Shown here: one piece after another, positions 15,211 through 23,354 of the stretch | Layout: the number at the start of each line of letters is the position of its first letter | Numbering within the stretch: the first letter of the stretch is position 1 | Source of the DNA: Oscillospiraceae bacterium | Lineage (GTDB): Bacteria > Bacillota_A > Clostridia > Oscillospirales > CAG-272 | Assembly (NCBI GenBank): GCA_015064665.1 | Contig: SVRU01000020.1 | Location: forward strand, 1-38,611 | Reading direction: 5' to 3' | DNA: 38,611 nt | Notes under the pieces: generated by a model | The model's database searches: none | The model's input: the letters and a program-made list of their open reading frames with translations, nothing else | Told to the model about the DNA's origin: nothing | Made by a program: the position numbers and the translations under genes

Positions 15211-16443
15211 ATGAAACGACCGGAAATATTATCCCCTGCGGGAAATTTTGAAAAAATGCGGGCGGCAATTCTTTATGGCGCAGACGCGGTATATCTTTCG
15301 GGGCAGATCTTCGGAATGAGAGCTGCCGCGGATAACTTTTCTGTCGAAGAGCTTCGTAGTGCGGTAAGCTATGCACACGAGCGCAGCGTTAAAGTATATC
15401 TCACCGTAAATACAATGCCGAGAGAAAATGAATACGAGCTTTTGAAGACGTACTTTTCCGAGCTTAAAACAATTAAACCCGATGCTCTCATAATTGCCGA
15501 CGTAGGCGTGCTTATGCTCGCAAAGGAAATGCTTCCAGACATCGATATTCACATATCAACTCAGGCTAATTCGGTAAGCAGTGCGGATTGCTTGGCTTGG
15601 TATTCTCTCGGAGCTAAGCGCGTTGTTCTTGCAAGAGAGCTTACGCTTGAGGAGATTAAAGCGATAAAGGCGAATATACCCGAGGATTTAGAGCTCGAAT
15701 GCTTTATTCACGGCTCGATGTGTATCTCATATAGCGGCAGATGCTTGCTATCGGGTCATATGGTTGACAGAGACGCAAACCGCGGAATGTGCGCTCAGCC
15801 GTGCCGTTGGAATTATACCATACGGGGTTATGAAATCGAAGAAGAGAAGCGCCCCGAATGCGTAATGCCGGTTGAAGAGGTAAACGGTGAAACATTCATA
15901 ATGGCAAGCCGCGATACCTGTATGATAGAGCATATACCGGAGCTTGTTCGAGCAGGAATAGATTCCTTTAAAATTGAGGGAAGAATGAAGTCGGCATACT
16001 ATACTGCCGTTGTAACGAACACCTATAAAATGGCTCTTGATTCATATTTTTCGGGCGAGTATAAATATGACCCCATGTGGTATCGCGAGCTTGAATCGGT
16101 AACGCACAGAGAGTATGCAACGGGGTATTATTTTTCGGATTCGCGCACTGATGCAAACCTTGCAAAGAGCAACGGATATATGAAAGAAAAAGCATATCTC
16201 GGCGTCGTTATTTCATATAATGAATCAACGGGGGAGGCTCTCGTTGAGCAACGCAATAAAATGTCTTTAAATAACGAAATAGAACTTTTAACTCCGGGCA
16301 GAATCGGAACTCCCTTTGTTTGCGAGGCTCTTTATGACCTGGAACACAATCCGATAGAATCATCTAACCACCCGTATATGCGCTTCTATCTCAAAATTCC
16401 TTTTTCTGTAAAAACGGGTGATATAATTCGTTTGAGGGGGTAG
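15211..16443 (+). CDS. U32 family protein, TrhP-like tRNA hydroxylation protein
   Basis: A 410-residue protein. The start EILSPAGNFEKMRAAILYGA and the cysteine signature FIHGSMCISYSGRCLLSGH, then ANRGMCAQPCRW, define the U32 family. Members of this group (B. subtilis YrrN/YrrO, E. coli TrhP) take part in prephenate-dependent hydroxylation of tRNA uridine 34. The old label collagenase-like peptidase is less likely for a cytoplasmic protein of this kind. IEGRMKSAYYTA and the C-terminal barrel are present. It ends 3 bases before the uppP start codon. Confidence 0.9.
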   Translation: MKRPEILSPAGNFEKMRAAILYGADAVYLSGQIFGMRAAADNFSVEELRSAVSYAHERSVKVYLTVNTMPRENEYELLKTYFSELKTIKPDALIIADVGVLMLAKEMLPDIDIHISTQANSVSSADCLAWYSLGAKRVVLARELTLEEIKAIKANIPEDLELECFIHGSMCISYSGRCLLSGHMVDRDANRGMCAQPCRWNYTIRGYEIEEEKRPECVMPVEEVNGETFIMASRDTCMIEHIPELVRAGIDSFKIEGRMKSAYYTAVVTNTYKMALDSYFSGEYKYDPMWYRELESVTHREYATGYYFSDSRTDANLAKSNGYMKEKAYLGVVISYNESTGEALVEQRNKMSLNNEIELLTPGRIGTPFVCEALYDLEHNPIESSNHPYMRFYLKIPFSVKTGDIIRLRG

Positions 16444-16446
16444 ACT

Positions 16447-17286
16447 GTGAAATTTTTTGAAATTTTAAAAGCCATATTTATCGGCATTGTCGAAGGCATA
16501 ACCGAGTGGCTTCCGATAAGCTCGACGGGTCATATGATACTCGTTGATGAGTTTATTAAGCTCAATCTTTCCGATGAATTTAAGGAGTTGTTTTTCGTTG
16601 TTATACAGCTTGGCGCAATAGCCGCAGTGCCGGTTCTTTTTTGGAATAAATTAAATCCTTTTTCCAAGAAAAAAAGCGAGCAAGAGCGCCGCATGACCTG
16701 GACTCTTTGGTTCAAGGTAATTGTTGGCGTTATACCTGCCGCTGTGCTTGGATTTTTGCTTGACGATTTTTTTGATAAGCATTTCTATAATTACGTCGTC
16801 GTCTCTGTTGCTCTTGTTGTTTACGGTATACTTTTTTTAGTCGTCGAAAAGTGCAATAAAGGAAAGGAATACCGAATTAACGACGTTCATTCACTTTCGT
16901 ATAAGGACGCTCTTATTATCGGTTCTTTTCAAATGCTCGCCCTTATTCCGGGCACGTCGCGCTCGGGCTCTACCATTCTCGGCGGTATGCTTACGGGGGT
17001 ATCGCGTGTTGCCAGCGCGGAATTTTCATTCTTTATGGCTATTCCCGTAATGCTCGGAGCATCGCTTCTTAAGGTCGCGAAATTCGTCATCGACGGATTT
17101 ACTGTGTCCGGCTTTGAACTTCTTCTGCTTGGCGTAGCGATGGTTGTTTCATTCGTAGTGTCGGTTGCATCTATCAAATTCCTTATGGATTTTGTGAAAA
17201 GACACAGCTTTTCGCCGTTCGGTGTCTACCGAATTATACTCGGTGCGATAGTTCTCGGATATTTTTTAATAGGTAAAATTGTATAA
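16447..17286 (+). CDS. uppP: Undecaprenyl-diphosphatase UppP (BacA)
   Basis: A 279-residue polytopic membrane enzyme that recycles undecaprenyl diphosphate to the monophosphate carrier for cell-wall synthesis. It also confers bacitracin tolerance when abundant. The two active-site signatures are EGITEWLPISSTGH (16-29) and PGTSRSGST (168-176). The start is GTG, preceded by a GAGGGGG ribosome site. It is translationally close to the U32 gene and is followed by a strong terminator. Confidence 0.96.
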   Translation: MKFFEILKAIFIGIVEGITEWLPISSTGHMILVDEFIKLNLSDEFKELFFVVIQLGAIAAVPVLFWNKLNPFSKKKSEQERRMTWTLWFKVIVGVIPAAVLGFLLDDFFDKHFYNYVVVSVALVVYGILFLVVEKCNKGKEYRINDVHSLSYKDALIIGSFQMLALIPGTSRSGSTILGGMLTGVSRVASAEFSFFMAIPVMLGASLLKVAKFVIDGFTVSGFELLLLGVAMVVSFVVSVASIKFLMDFVKRHSFSPFGVYRIILGAIVLGYFLIGKIV

Positions 17287-17332
17287 TAAAAGCGGAAGAT
17301 TGCCGACAAAAAGACAATCTTCCGCTTTTATT
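17285..17332. terminator. Bidirectional terminator between uppP and ung
   Basis: A perfect 18-bp stem (17285-17302 with 17315-17332) around a 12-base loop. The A-run on the left and T-run on the right serve both convergent genes. The right arm includes part of the ung stop codon. Confidence 0.93.
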
Positions 17333-18005
17333 ATTCGTTTATTCTCGACCAGTTTATTTCATTTTCTCCGTGTTCGCGCAGAAATTTATTCGCCAACACA
17401 AAGTGATTGCATCCGAAAAATCCGTTCCATGCAGAAAGAGGACTTGGGTGCGCGCACTCAAGAATGAGATGCTTTTTGTTTTTGATAAGCGATTTTTTTG
17501 CTCTGGCGTTTCCGCCCCACAGCATAAATACCGTCGGAGAATCCTTTTTATCTATCTCGGATATTATCCTGTCGGTCAGTATTTCCCAGCCCTTGCCCTT
17601 GTGGCTTTGGGGTGATGCTTCGCGTACCGTGAGAGTTGTGTTTAAAAGTAAAACGCCTTGCTTTGCCCAACCTACAAGCTCGCCGCTTTTCGGCGGCTCT
17701 ATTCCGTATTCGGTTTTGAGCTCCTTGAAAATATTCTGAAGAGAAGGGGGATGGGGAGTTCCTTCCTTTACGGAAAAGCAGAGTCCGTGAGCCTGACCGT
17801 AACCGTGATACGGGTCCTGACCGAGTATAACGGCTCTCGTGTTTTCGCGGGAAGTGTATTTCAGTGCGTTGAAAATATCATTCATAGGCGGATATATTTT
17901 TCTCGAAAAATATTCGCTTTTTAAAAATTCACGAAGATTAAGGTAATATTCCTTTTTGAATTCGCCCGCAAGAATTTCGTCCCAATCGTTTCCTATATGT
18001 ACCAT
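17331..18005 (-). CDS. ung: Uracil-DNA glycosylase
   Basis: A 224-residue base-excision repair enzyme. The catalytic water-activating motif GQDPYH is at 62-67 (Asp64), followed by GQAHGLCFSV. The Leu-loop HPSPLSAWNGFFG with the catalytic His lies near residue 187. VLLLNTTLTVREASPQSH is also conserved. GAGGTG precedes the ATG, and a promoter lies at 18029-18057. The length is normal. Confidence 0.97.
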   Translation of the reverse strand: MVHIGNDWDEILAGEFKKEYYLNLREFLKSEYFSRKIYPPMNDIFNALKYTSRENTRAVILGQDPYHGYGQAHGLCFSVKEGTPHPPSLQNIFKELKTEYGIEPPKSGELVGWAKQGVLLLNTTLTVREASPQSHKGKGWEILTDRIISEIDKKDSPTVFMLWGGNARAKKSLIKNKKHLILECAHPSPLSAWNGFFGCNHFVLANKFLREHGENEINWSRINE

Positions 18006-18028
18006 AATAAATCACCTCTCAAGAAATA

Positions 18029-18057
18029 ATTTTATCACAGTACGAAAGAAAAATCAA
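18029..18057 (-). promoter_or_regulatory. Promoter of ung
   Basis: On the minus strand TTGATT (18057-18052), a 17-base spacer and TAAAAT (18034-18029), inside the 60-base gap after the S1-domain gene. Confidence 0.65.
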
Positions 18058-18065
18058 CAAGAGAA

Positions 18066-18998
18066 TCAAAAAATGCTTTCAATCACTTTTTTACAGCTTG
18101 GCGGAGAGTAAACCCAGGAATCAATATGAGTGACCGTTGCTGTGTCGATAAAATATTCAAGGGGCTCGGAATATATCGGCGCATCGTGTGAGTCAATGAT
18201 TATGAGCTTGATCTTCATCTTTTCCGGTATTATGCTTTTTATGTAAACTGCTGCCGTTTGTCCGGGATAAACACCGTCTTTGTATTCTGCAAGACCGGCG
18301 AGATTGGGTTTCAGCTCTATGAATATTCCGTAGCTTTCAACACTTCGCACAATTCCTCGCACCGTCTGCCCTTCATTGAAAAGCGATGCGTTTTGCTCCC
18401 AGCTTCCAAGCAGCTCTCGTTCAGAAACGTATATTCGCCCGAAATTATCTATGTTTTTCACAACAGTATAAAGTGAGTCGCCAACCGATAATCTTGCCGA
18501 AGGGTGAGAGATTCTTGAAACCGATATTGAGTCAATAGAGAGCAGGGAAATGATACCGCACCCAATATCAACAAAAGCACCGAAATTTTCAAGGTGCGTA
18601 ATTTTAGTCGGTATAATATCACCCGGCTCGAGGGCTTCTATATAATTTACCATGCATTCTCGCTGGGCGCGTTTTCTTGACAGTATTGCAATTGGTTCAC
18701 CCGATACGTCTTTTTCAAAACCGGTTACCATGAAGCATATGGGTTTTCCTACTCTTGTAAGAATTGCAATGTCCTTTACTTCTTCTTTAGGTGAATATAC
18801 GGCTTCCTCTCTCGGAATGATACCGCGTATTCCCGCTGCAAGCGAAATGTGCAGGTTAAAATTATGATCGCAGAGAACCGCCGGCGCTTCCAGTATAATC
18901 TGCTTTTCCAAGGCTTTTTCAAGGCCCTTATAGGTTGAAACGTATTCATGATTTTCATAGGTGGAGATTAAATTTCCCTCGGGCACATAGTGGTTCAT
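18066..18998 (-). CDS. S1-domain RNA-binding protein
   Basis: A 310-residue protein with two clear S1/OB folds: residues about 128-195 (ALEPGDIIPTKITHLENFGA, then FVDIG and LSVGDSLYTVVKNID) and about 203-265 (FNEGQTVRGIVRSVESYGIF). A third, degenerate S1-like unit lies before them (ILSRKRAQ). A similar domain order is found in short RpsA-like and YugI-like proteins of Firmicutes, which bind RNA or the ribosome. It is not full-length ribosomal S1. It is followed by ung with a separate promoter. The exact role is unknown. Confidence 0.8.
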   Translation of the reverse strand: MNHYVPEGNLISTYENHEYVSTYKGLEKALEKQIILEAPAVLCDHNFNLHISLAAGIRGIIPREEAVYSPKEEVKDIAILTRVGKPICFMVTGFEKDVSGEPIAILSRKRAQRECMVNYIEALEPGDIIPTKITHLENFGAFVDIGCGIISLLSIDSISVSRISHPSARLSVGDSLYTVVKNIDNFGRIYVSERELLGSWEQNASLFNEGQTVRGIVRSVESYGIFIELKPNLAGLAEYKDGVYPGQTAAVYIKSIIPEKMKIKLIIIDSHDAPIYSEPLEYFIDTATVTHIDSWVYSPPSCKKVIESIF

Positions 18999-19074
18999 AT
19001 TTTTCTTTGCCTCTCTTTTTCGTTATCTTACTAAATAATATGAAACTGCTTGCCCGTTTATTCTGTTTGGTGAA

Positions 19075-19106
19075 AATAAAAAGGGGATTGGAGATTAGTC
19101 CAATCC
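19075..19106 (-). terminator. Terminator overlapping the mazF stop codon
   Basis: The 8-bp arms 19085-19092 and 19099-19106 pair around a 6-base loop that contains part of the stop codon. A T-rich run follows on the minus strand. Confidence 0.75.
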
Positions 19107-19454
19107 GCCCTCTCTGAGTCCAAAGCTGACCTGTATTGCGTTGTTTACGTGTGTCATAGTTCCCTCATCGAGATGTCCCATCTTTTCCTTCAGCCTTTTC
19201 TTGTCAAGAGTCCTTATCTGCTCAAGCAGTATTACGCTGTCTTTGGCAAGACCTGCCTCGATTCCGGGAATGTCTATATGAGTCGGGAGCTTTGTTTTTC
19301 CCATTTTTGACGTAATTGCCGCTGCTATTACCGTAGGGCTGTGTCTGTTTCCAACGTCATTCTGTACTATAAGTACGGGGCGCAGTCCGCCTTGCTCACT
19401 GCCTACGACAGGGCTGAGGTCTGCATAGTAAATATCACCGCGTCGTATGTTCAT
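19095..19454 (-). CDS. MazF/PemK-type endoribonuclease, no antitoxin visible
   Basis: A 119-residue protein. [20 protein letters not shown], then [11 protein letters not shown], and [19 protein letters not shown] are characteristic of MazF/NdoA toxins, which cut mRNA at short sequence motifs. Normally a mazE-like antitoxin gene lies directly upstream. Here the 314-base upstream region holds no plausible small antitoxin frame, so this is an orphan. Its AAGGAG lies 28 bases before the ATG, with only a weak GGGA at normal distance, which suggests low translation. Many Clostridia carry such solitary MazF-family proteins. Confidence 0.9.
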   Translation of the reverse strand: MNIRRGDIYYADLSPVVGSEQGGLRPVLIVQNDVGNRHSPTVIAAAITSKMGKTKLPTHIDIPGIEAGLAKDSVILLEQIRTLDKKRLKEKMGHLDEGTMTHVNNAIQVSFGLREGGLD

Positions 19455-19768
19455 TTCAAATTCCCACAGAAATTTCTTTCTTCTCCTTTTCTGTTACTAC
19501 TCTTATTTTTGCCTAACTTACCTTGTTTTTAAACAGGAATTTTAAGGAATTTAATTTCCGGCTTCGCTATTAGTTTATGCCCGGTGCGATTTATTGACAT
19601 AAATAAACAAGTTTTTAAACAAAATGTCAAATTTGCTAATAATTTGTCCATTTTTTTGTAACAAATGCGAATTGCTTTAGTCAGTGATTTCCTATAAAAT
19701 AAAATAGAATTATGATTTATGTACTAAACAAAAATCGGATTCAAAAAATTAATAAGGAGATAAAAACA
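19455..19768. promoter_or_regulatory. Divergent regulatory region between mazF and the purine permease
   Basis: This 314-base A/T-rich region carries no gene. It contains the perfect inverted repeat TTGACAT/ATGTCAA at 19594-19600 and 19624-19630. The right arm is a TTGACA -35 on the minus strand with TTTATT 17 bases on (possible mazF promoter). The left arm is a TTGACA on the plus strand with only a weak -10. A better plus-strand promoter for the permease lies at 19672-19700. I looked for a purine riboswitch, known upstream of pbuG-type genes, and found none of its conserved loops. Confidence 0.5.
19672..19700 (+). promoter_or_regulatory. Likely promoter of the purine permease gene
   Basis: TTGCTT (19672-19677), a 17-base spacer and TAAAAT (19695-19700). 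The transcript would start near 19707, leaving a leader of only about 60 bases, too short for a purine riboswitch plus expression platform. Confidence 0.5.
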
Positions 19769-21190
19769 ATGCAGTCATTTCTCGCAAAACTTGACAAGTT
19801 TTTCAAAATCAGCGAGCGCGGTTCTTCTGTAAAAACAGAGATCGTTGCAGGTCTTACGACCTTCTTCGCAATGGCTTACATCGTTGTTACGAATCCCAAT
19901 CAGGTAGTTGGCTTCACCTTTGGCGGTGCTTTCGATTCTATCTGGAATGCGGTTTACGTTGCTTCGATACTCGTTGCCGTAGTTGGAACGTTGCTTTATG
20001 CATTTTATGCAAAAATGCCGTTTGCGCAGGCGTGCGGAATGGGTCTTAACTCGTTCTTCTTCGTTGCGTTCATTCTTCCTTCTATGACAAATCCGATGGA
20101 GGGATACCGTGAGGGTCTTTGTATAATCCTTCTTTCAGGTGTTCTGTTCCTCATTCTTTCTATTACCGGTGCAAGACAGTATATAGCAAAGGCTTTGCCC
20201 GATTGTCTTAAAAAGGCAATTCCTGCAGGTATCGGTCTTTTCATTGCATTCATCGGCTTTAAGAACGTAGGAATCATCCAGGATAATATGTACACCTTCG
20301 TACAGTTCTTTGATTTCCACGGTGCAGTAGCAGATAAATCCTTCTTTGACGCTTGGTGCGCAATTGCTCCCGTAGTGCTTGCACTTCTCGGTCTTTTCGC
20401 AATAGGTGTTCTTGAGAAGAAAAACGTTAAGGGCTCCGTTATTATTACGATCGGTGCTGTTACCGTTCTTTACTACCTCACCACTTGGCAGCTTCCCGAG
20501 TTTGACCTTGGTAAGATTGGTCAGTCCTTCAAGGATTTCGGTGAGTTCGGCTTCCTCGGTGCGTTCAAGGGCTTCAGCGTATTTGCAGGCGGTGTTGCAG
20601 CAGTAGTTAATGCAATCGTTCTTACGATTACGTTTACTCTTGTTGATATGTTTGACACCATCGGAACCCTTTACGGAACCGCATCTCAGGCTGATATGCT
20701 TGACGAAAACGGCGACCCCATCAACATCAACGAGTCGATGGCTTCCGACTCTATCGCTACCGTTTCCGGTGCATTTCTCGGAACCTCTACTTGTACAACC
20801 TTCGTTGAGTCTGCGGCAGGCGTTGCAGCAGGCGGAAGAACCGGTCTTACATCTGTTGTAACCGCATTCTGCTTCTTCATTTGCTTGTTCCTTACTCCCG
20901 TAGCTGCAATCGTTCCTTCCTGTGCAACGGCTCCCGCGCTTATCTACGTTGGCGTTCTTATGCTTAAGAACTTTGCTAAGGTTGATATGAGCGACATTAC
21001 GGCGGCAGTTCCCGCATTCCTTGCACTTATAATGATGCCTCTTACGTACTCGATTTCGAACGGTATTGCAATAGGCGCAATTGCTTACACTATCATTGCT
21101 GCCGCAACAGGTAAGTATACGAAGAAGGATATAGTTGTAACTGCTATCGCGGTTCTCTTCACACTTCGTTTCTTCCTCGTTACAATGTAA
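19769..21190 (+). CDS. AzgA/PbuG-type purine (guanine/hypoxanthine or adenine) permease
   Basis: A 473-residue polytopic membrane transporter of the NCS2/AzgA group. Conserved blocks: KTEIVAGLTTFFAMAYIVVT, NPNQV, ACGMGLNSFFF, DMFDTIGTLYG and TFVESAAGVAAGGRTGLTSV. The start at 19769 has AAGGAG 9 bases upstream and gives the usual N-terminus (MQSFLAKLDKFFKI). The frame extends to 19712, but that adds an atypical basic stretch. It has its own promoter and terminator, so it does not appear to be cotranscribed with the DUF4838 array downstream. Confidence 0.95.
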   Translation: MQSFLAKLDKFFKISERGSSVKTEIVAGLTTFFAMAYIVVTNPNQVVGFTFGGAFDSIWNAVYVASILVAVVGTLLYAFYAKMPFAQACGMGLNSFFFVAFILPSMTNPMEGYREGLCIILLSGVLFLILSITGARQYIAKALPDCLKKAIPAGIGLFIAFIGFKNVGIIQDNMYTFVQFFDFHGAVADKSFFDAWCAIAPVVLALLGLFAIGVLEKKNVKGSVIITIGAVTVLYYLTTWQLPEFDLGKIGQSFKDFGEFGFLGAFKGFSVFAGGVAAVVNAIVLTITFTLVDMFDTIGTLYGTASQADMLDENGDPININESMASDSIATVSGAFLGTSTCTTFVESAAGVAAGGRTGLTSVVTAFCFFICLFLTPVAAIVPSCATAPALIYVGVLMLKNFAKVDMSDITAAVPAFLALIMMPLTYSISNGIAIGAIAYTIIAAATGKYTKKDIVVTAIAVLFTLRFFLVTM

Positions 21191-21206
21191 TTTATTACGG
21201 TTTTCG

Positions 21207-21233
21207 GGACGCACCTCGGTGCGTCCTTTTTTT
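21207..21233 (+). terminator. Rho-independent terminator after the purine permease
   Basis: A perfect 8-bp G/C-rich stem (21207-21214 with 21219-21226), a 4-base loop and seven T. It separates the permease from the DUF4838 array. Confidence 0.93.
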
Positions 21234-21306
21234 AGTTATGAGTTAGGCTATTTTCGAGTATTCTTAAAAAAGTTCAAAAACGGTATGTAAAAAGTAAAAT
21301 AATTCC

Positions 21307-21335
21307 TTGACTTTATTGCAGTTATCAATTACAAT
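21307..21335 (+). promoter_or_regulatory. Promoter of DUF4838 copies 1-4
   Basis: TTGACT (21307-21312), a 17-base spacer and TACAAT (21330-21335). The upstream palindrome found before copies 5 and 6 is not present here. Confidence 0.7.
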
Positions 21336-21370
21336 ATAGTTAAAATATATAAAAAAAGGAGCGAACTACC

Positions 21371-23326
21371 GTGTATGCCGTAAATAAAATCTCGTCTTAC
21401 AGCGCGGTCGATTATGCCGCAGAGGAACTTCGTAAGTATCTTCGAATGATGATGCCGGAGTGCGGCAATATTGAAATCAACTATGATCCAAATGCTAAGG
21501 ATGGATTCCGTCTTGGCTTAATGCAGGATTTTGGACTTGACGTGTCCGACGCAGAGGATACTGTGCTTGACGATATTCTATACATAGATACCGACAGTAA
21601 GGGCGGAATAATTGCAGGTGATAACCCTCGCAGCGTTCTTCTTGCTGTTTATGAATATCTTCGTCAGAATGGATGCCGCTGGCTCATGCCCGGTGTTGAC
21701 GGTGAATTTATTCCAATGCAGAATATTGTTCCCGTAAAGTACAGATTTAAGCCTACCTCGCGCTATCGCGGTATGTGCAACGAGGGTTCAGAATTTCAAT
21801 CCGATATGGTTGACTTTATCGAATTTTTGCCGAAGGTTGGAATGAACGTCTTTATGATGGAATTCTTTATTCCAACCTCTTATTACAGACGTTATTATAA
21901 CCACGAGCATAATCAAGCAAACCGTCCGCCCGAGCCCGTAACTCCCGCTACTATTCTTCAGTGGAAGTGCGCGTGTGAAGCAGAGCTTTCAATGAGAGGG
22001 CTTCAGTTTCACGATATCGGACACGGCTGGGGAACGCAGGCATTCGGTATTGATTCCTCTGTAAGAGCCTCTGACGGAGATAACGACTCCAAGCTTACAC
22101 CCGAGCAGAGAAGTGTTCTCGCGGTAGTAAACGGTGAGCAAAAGCTTTGGGGTCAGACTCCCAATTTCACCCAGTTCTGTATGTCGAGTGCGGATAACAG
22201 ACGTACGGTTGTAAATTTTGTTGCTGATTATGCAGGAAAGCATACTAACGTTGATTATCTTCACGTATGGCTCGGTGATGGATTCAATAACCATTGCGAG
22301 TGCGAAAACTGTGTAAAGAAAACGCCGTCTGATTGGTACGTTGTTATGATAAACGAGCTTGACCGCGAGCTTTCAGCGCGCAAGCTTGATACGCGTATTG
22401 TGTTTATTATTTACGGGGATTCACTTTGGGCACCCGAAAAAGAGGAGATTTTAAATCAGGAGAGATTCACTCTTCTTTTTGCTCCCATTGCGCGCTCTTA
22501 TACCGATAATCTTGACGGAGCAGTGAAGGAAGATACTCCCGCTTTTGCTCTTAATAAAAACGGCCATCCCGATTCGGTCGGACAGATTCTTTGTCATCTT
22601 GACAATTGGCGTAAGACGTGGCGTGGCTCAAGCATAAGCTACGAGTATCATTTCTGGCGTCATCAGTATTATGAGCCATGCGGAATCCGTCATTCAGAGA
22701 TGATCAACAGTGATATCAAACATTATGGAGAAATTGATATAAGCGGAGTTATTCAGGACGGCTCCCAGCGCTCGTTCTTCCCGACGGGTCTTGCATTTTA
22801 TACCTATGCGCGTACGCTGTACGATTCGTCGTTGAATATGGATGAAATTGCCGAAGAATATTTTTCTTCTGCCTTTGGCGAGGATTGGAAATTGTTCTAT
22901 AACTATCTCAGAAAACTTGGCGATGCTCTCGATACTCGTTTTATTGCAGGAAAGAACTCTGCCGATAAAAGACGCTCGCTGTATTATTTACCCGAATATG
23001 CTGAAAAATTGCCGCTTATAAAAGAGATATTAACAGAAGGACGAGAGCTTATTGCATCACATTACAATTCTGATTTCCGCGTAAGAACGGTTTCGGTAAG
23101 ACTTCTTGAATTCCATGCGCGCTATATAGAGCTTCTCGCGGAAGCTCTTGCAGAAAAAGCCAAAGGAAACGATGAGGCGGCTGATGAGCTTTACGTCAAG
23201 TTTCGCGATGAGGTTGGTAAATATGAGCTTCAATTTGAGCGTTGGTACGACCAAGGACTTATTTTCTACGCGCTTGACAGAATATTCAAGACCAGAACCA
23301 ACGTGCTCGACGACGTAATGTACTGA
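21371..23326 (+). CDS. DUF4838 putative glycoside hydrolase, array copy 1
   Basis: A 651-residue protein and the reference copy for this array. Residues 1-125 resemble the alpha/beta domain that precedes the barrel in GH67 and GH20 enzymes (YAAEELRKYLRMMMPECG, then GIIAGDNPRSVLLAVYEYLR, WLMPGVDGEFIP). Residues about 126-450 should be the DUF4838 TIM barrel, with HDIGHGW (214-220), LHVWLGD (297-303), a C-x-C-x2-C cluster at Cys309/311/314 and YEYHFW (424-429). DGSQRSFFPTG (463-473) opens a helical C-terminal region. There is no signal peptide or membrane segment, so it is cytoplasmic. From memory, some DUF4838 proteins were placed in CAZy GH163 (endo-beta-N-acetylglucosaminidases); I cannot test whether these belong. 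Start GTG with AAGGAG. Substrate unknown. Confidence 0.85.
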   Translation: MYAVNKISSYSAVDYAAEELRKYLRMMMPECGNIEINYDPNAKDGFRLGLMQDFGLDVSDAEDTVLDDILYIDTDSKGGIIAGDNPRSVLLAVYEYLRQNGCRWLMPGVDGEFIPMQNIVPVKYRFKPTSRYRGMCNEGSEFQSDMVDFIEFLPKVGMNVFMMEFFIPTSYYRRYYNHEHNQANRPPEPVTPATILQWKCACEAELSMRGLQFHDIGHGWGTQAFGIDSSVRASDGDNDSKLTPEQRSVLAVVNGEQKLWGQTPNFTQFCMSSADNRRTVVNFVADYAGKHTNVDYLHVWLGDGFNNHCECENCVKKTPSDWYVVMINELDRELSARKLDTRIVFIIYGDSLWAPEKEEILNQERFTLLFAPIARSYTDNLDGAVKEDTPAFALNKNGHPDSVGQILCHLDNWRKTWRGSSISYEYHFWRHQYYEPCGIRHSEMINSDIKHYGEIDISGVIQDGSQRSFFPTGLAFYTYARTLYDSSLNMDEIAEEYFSSAFGEDWKLFYNYLRKLGDALDTRFIAGKNSADKRRSLYYLPEYAEKLPLIKEILTEGRELIASHYNSDFRVRTVSVRLLEFHARYIELLAEALAEKAKGNDEAADELYVKFRDEVGKYELQFERWYDQGLIFYALDRIFKTRTNVLDDVMY

Positions 23327-23354
23327 TTTTATCTATCAAAAGGAGAGGATATTT

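Noticed and set aside
19455..19560. A small antitoxin gene upstream of mazF
   Set aside because: No minus-strand frame of useful length with a ribosome site is present. The region is A/T-rich with frequent stops.
19455..19768. A purine riboswitch upstream of the permease
   Set aside because: The conserved loop sequences of the purine aptamer are absent, and the best promoter leaves only about 60 leader bases.
20135..21214. A 359-residue Cys/Asn-rich minus-strand frame opposite the purine permease
   Set aside because: It resembles no protein family, has no ribosome site and mirrors the codon bias of a clear permease gene.
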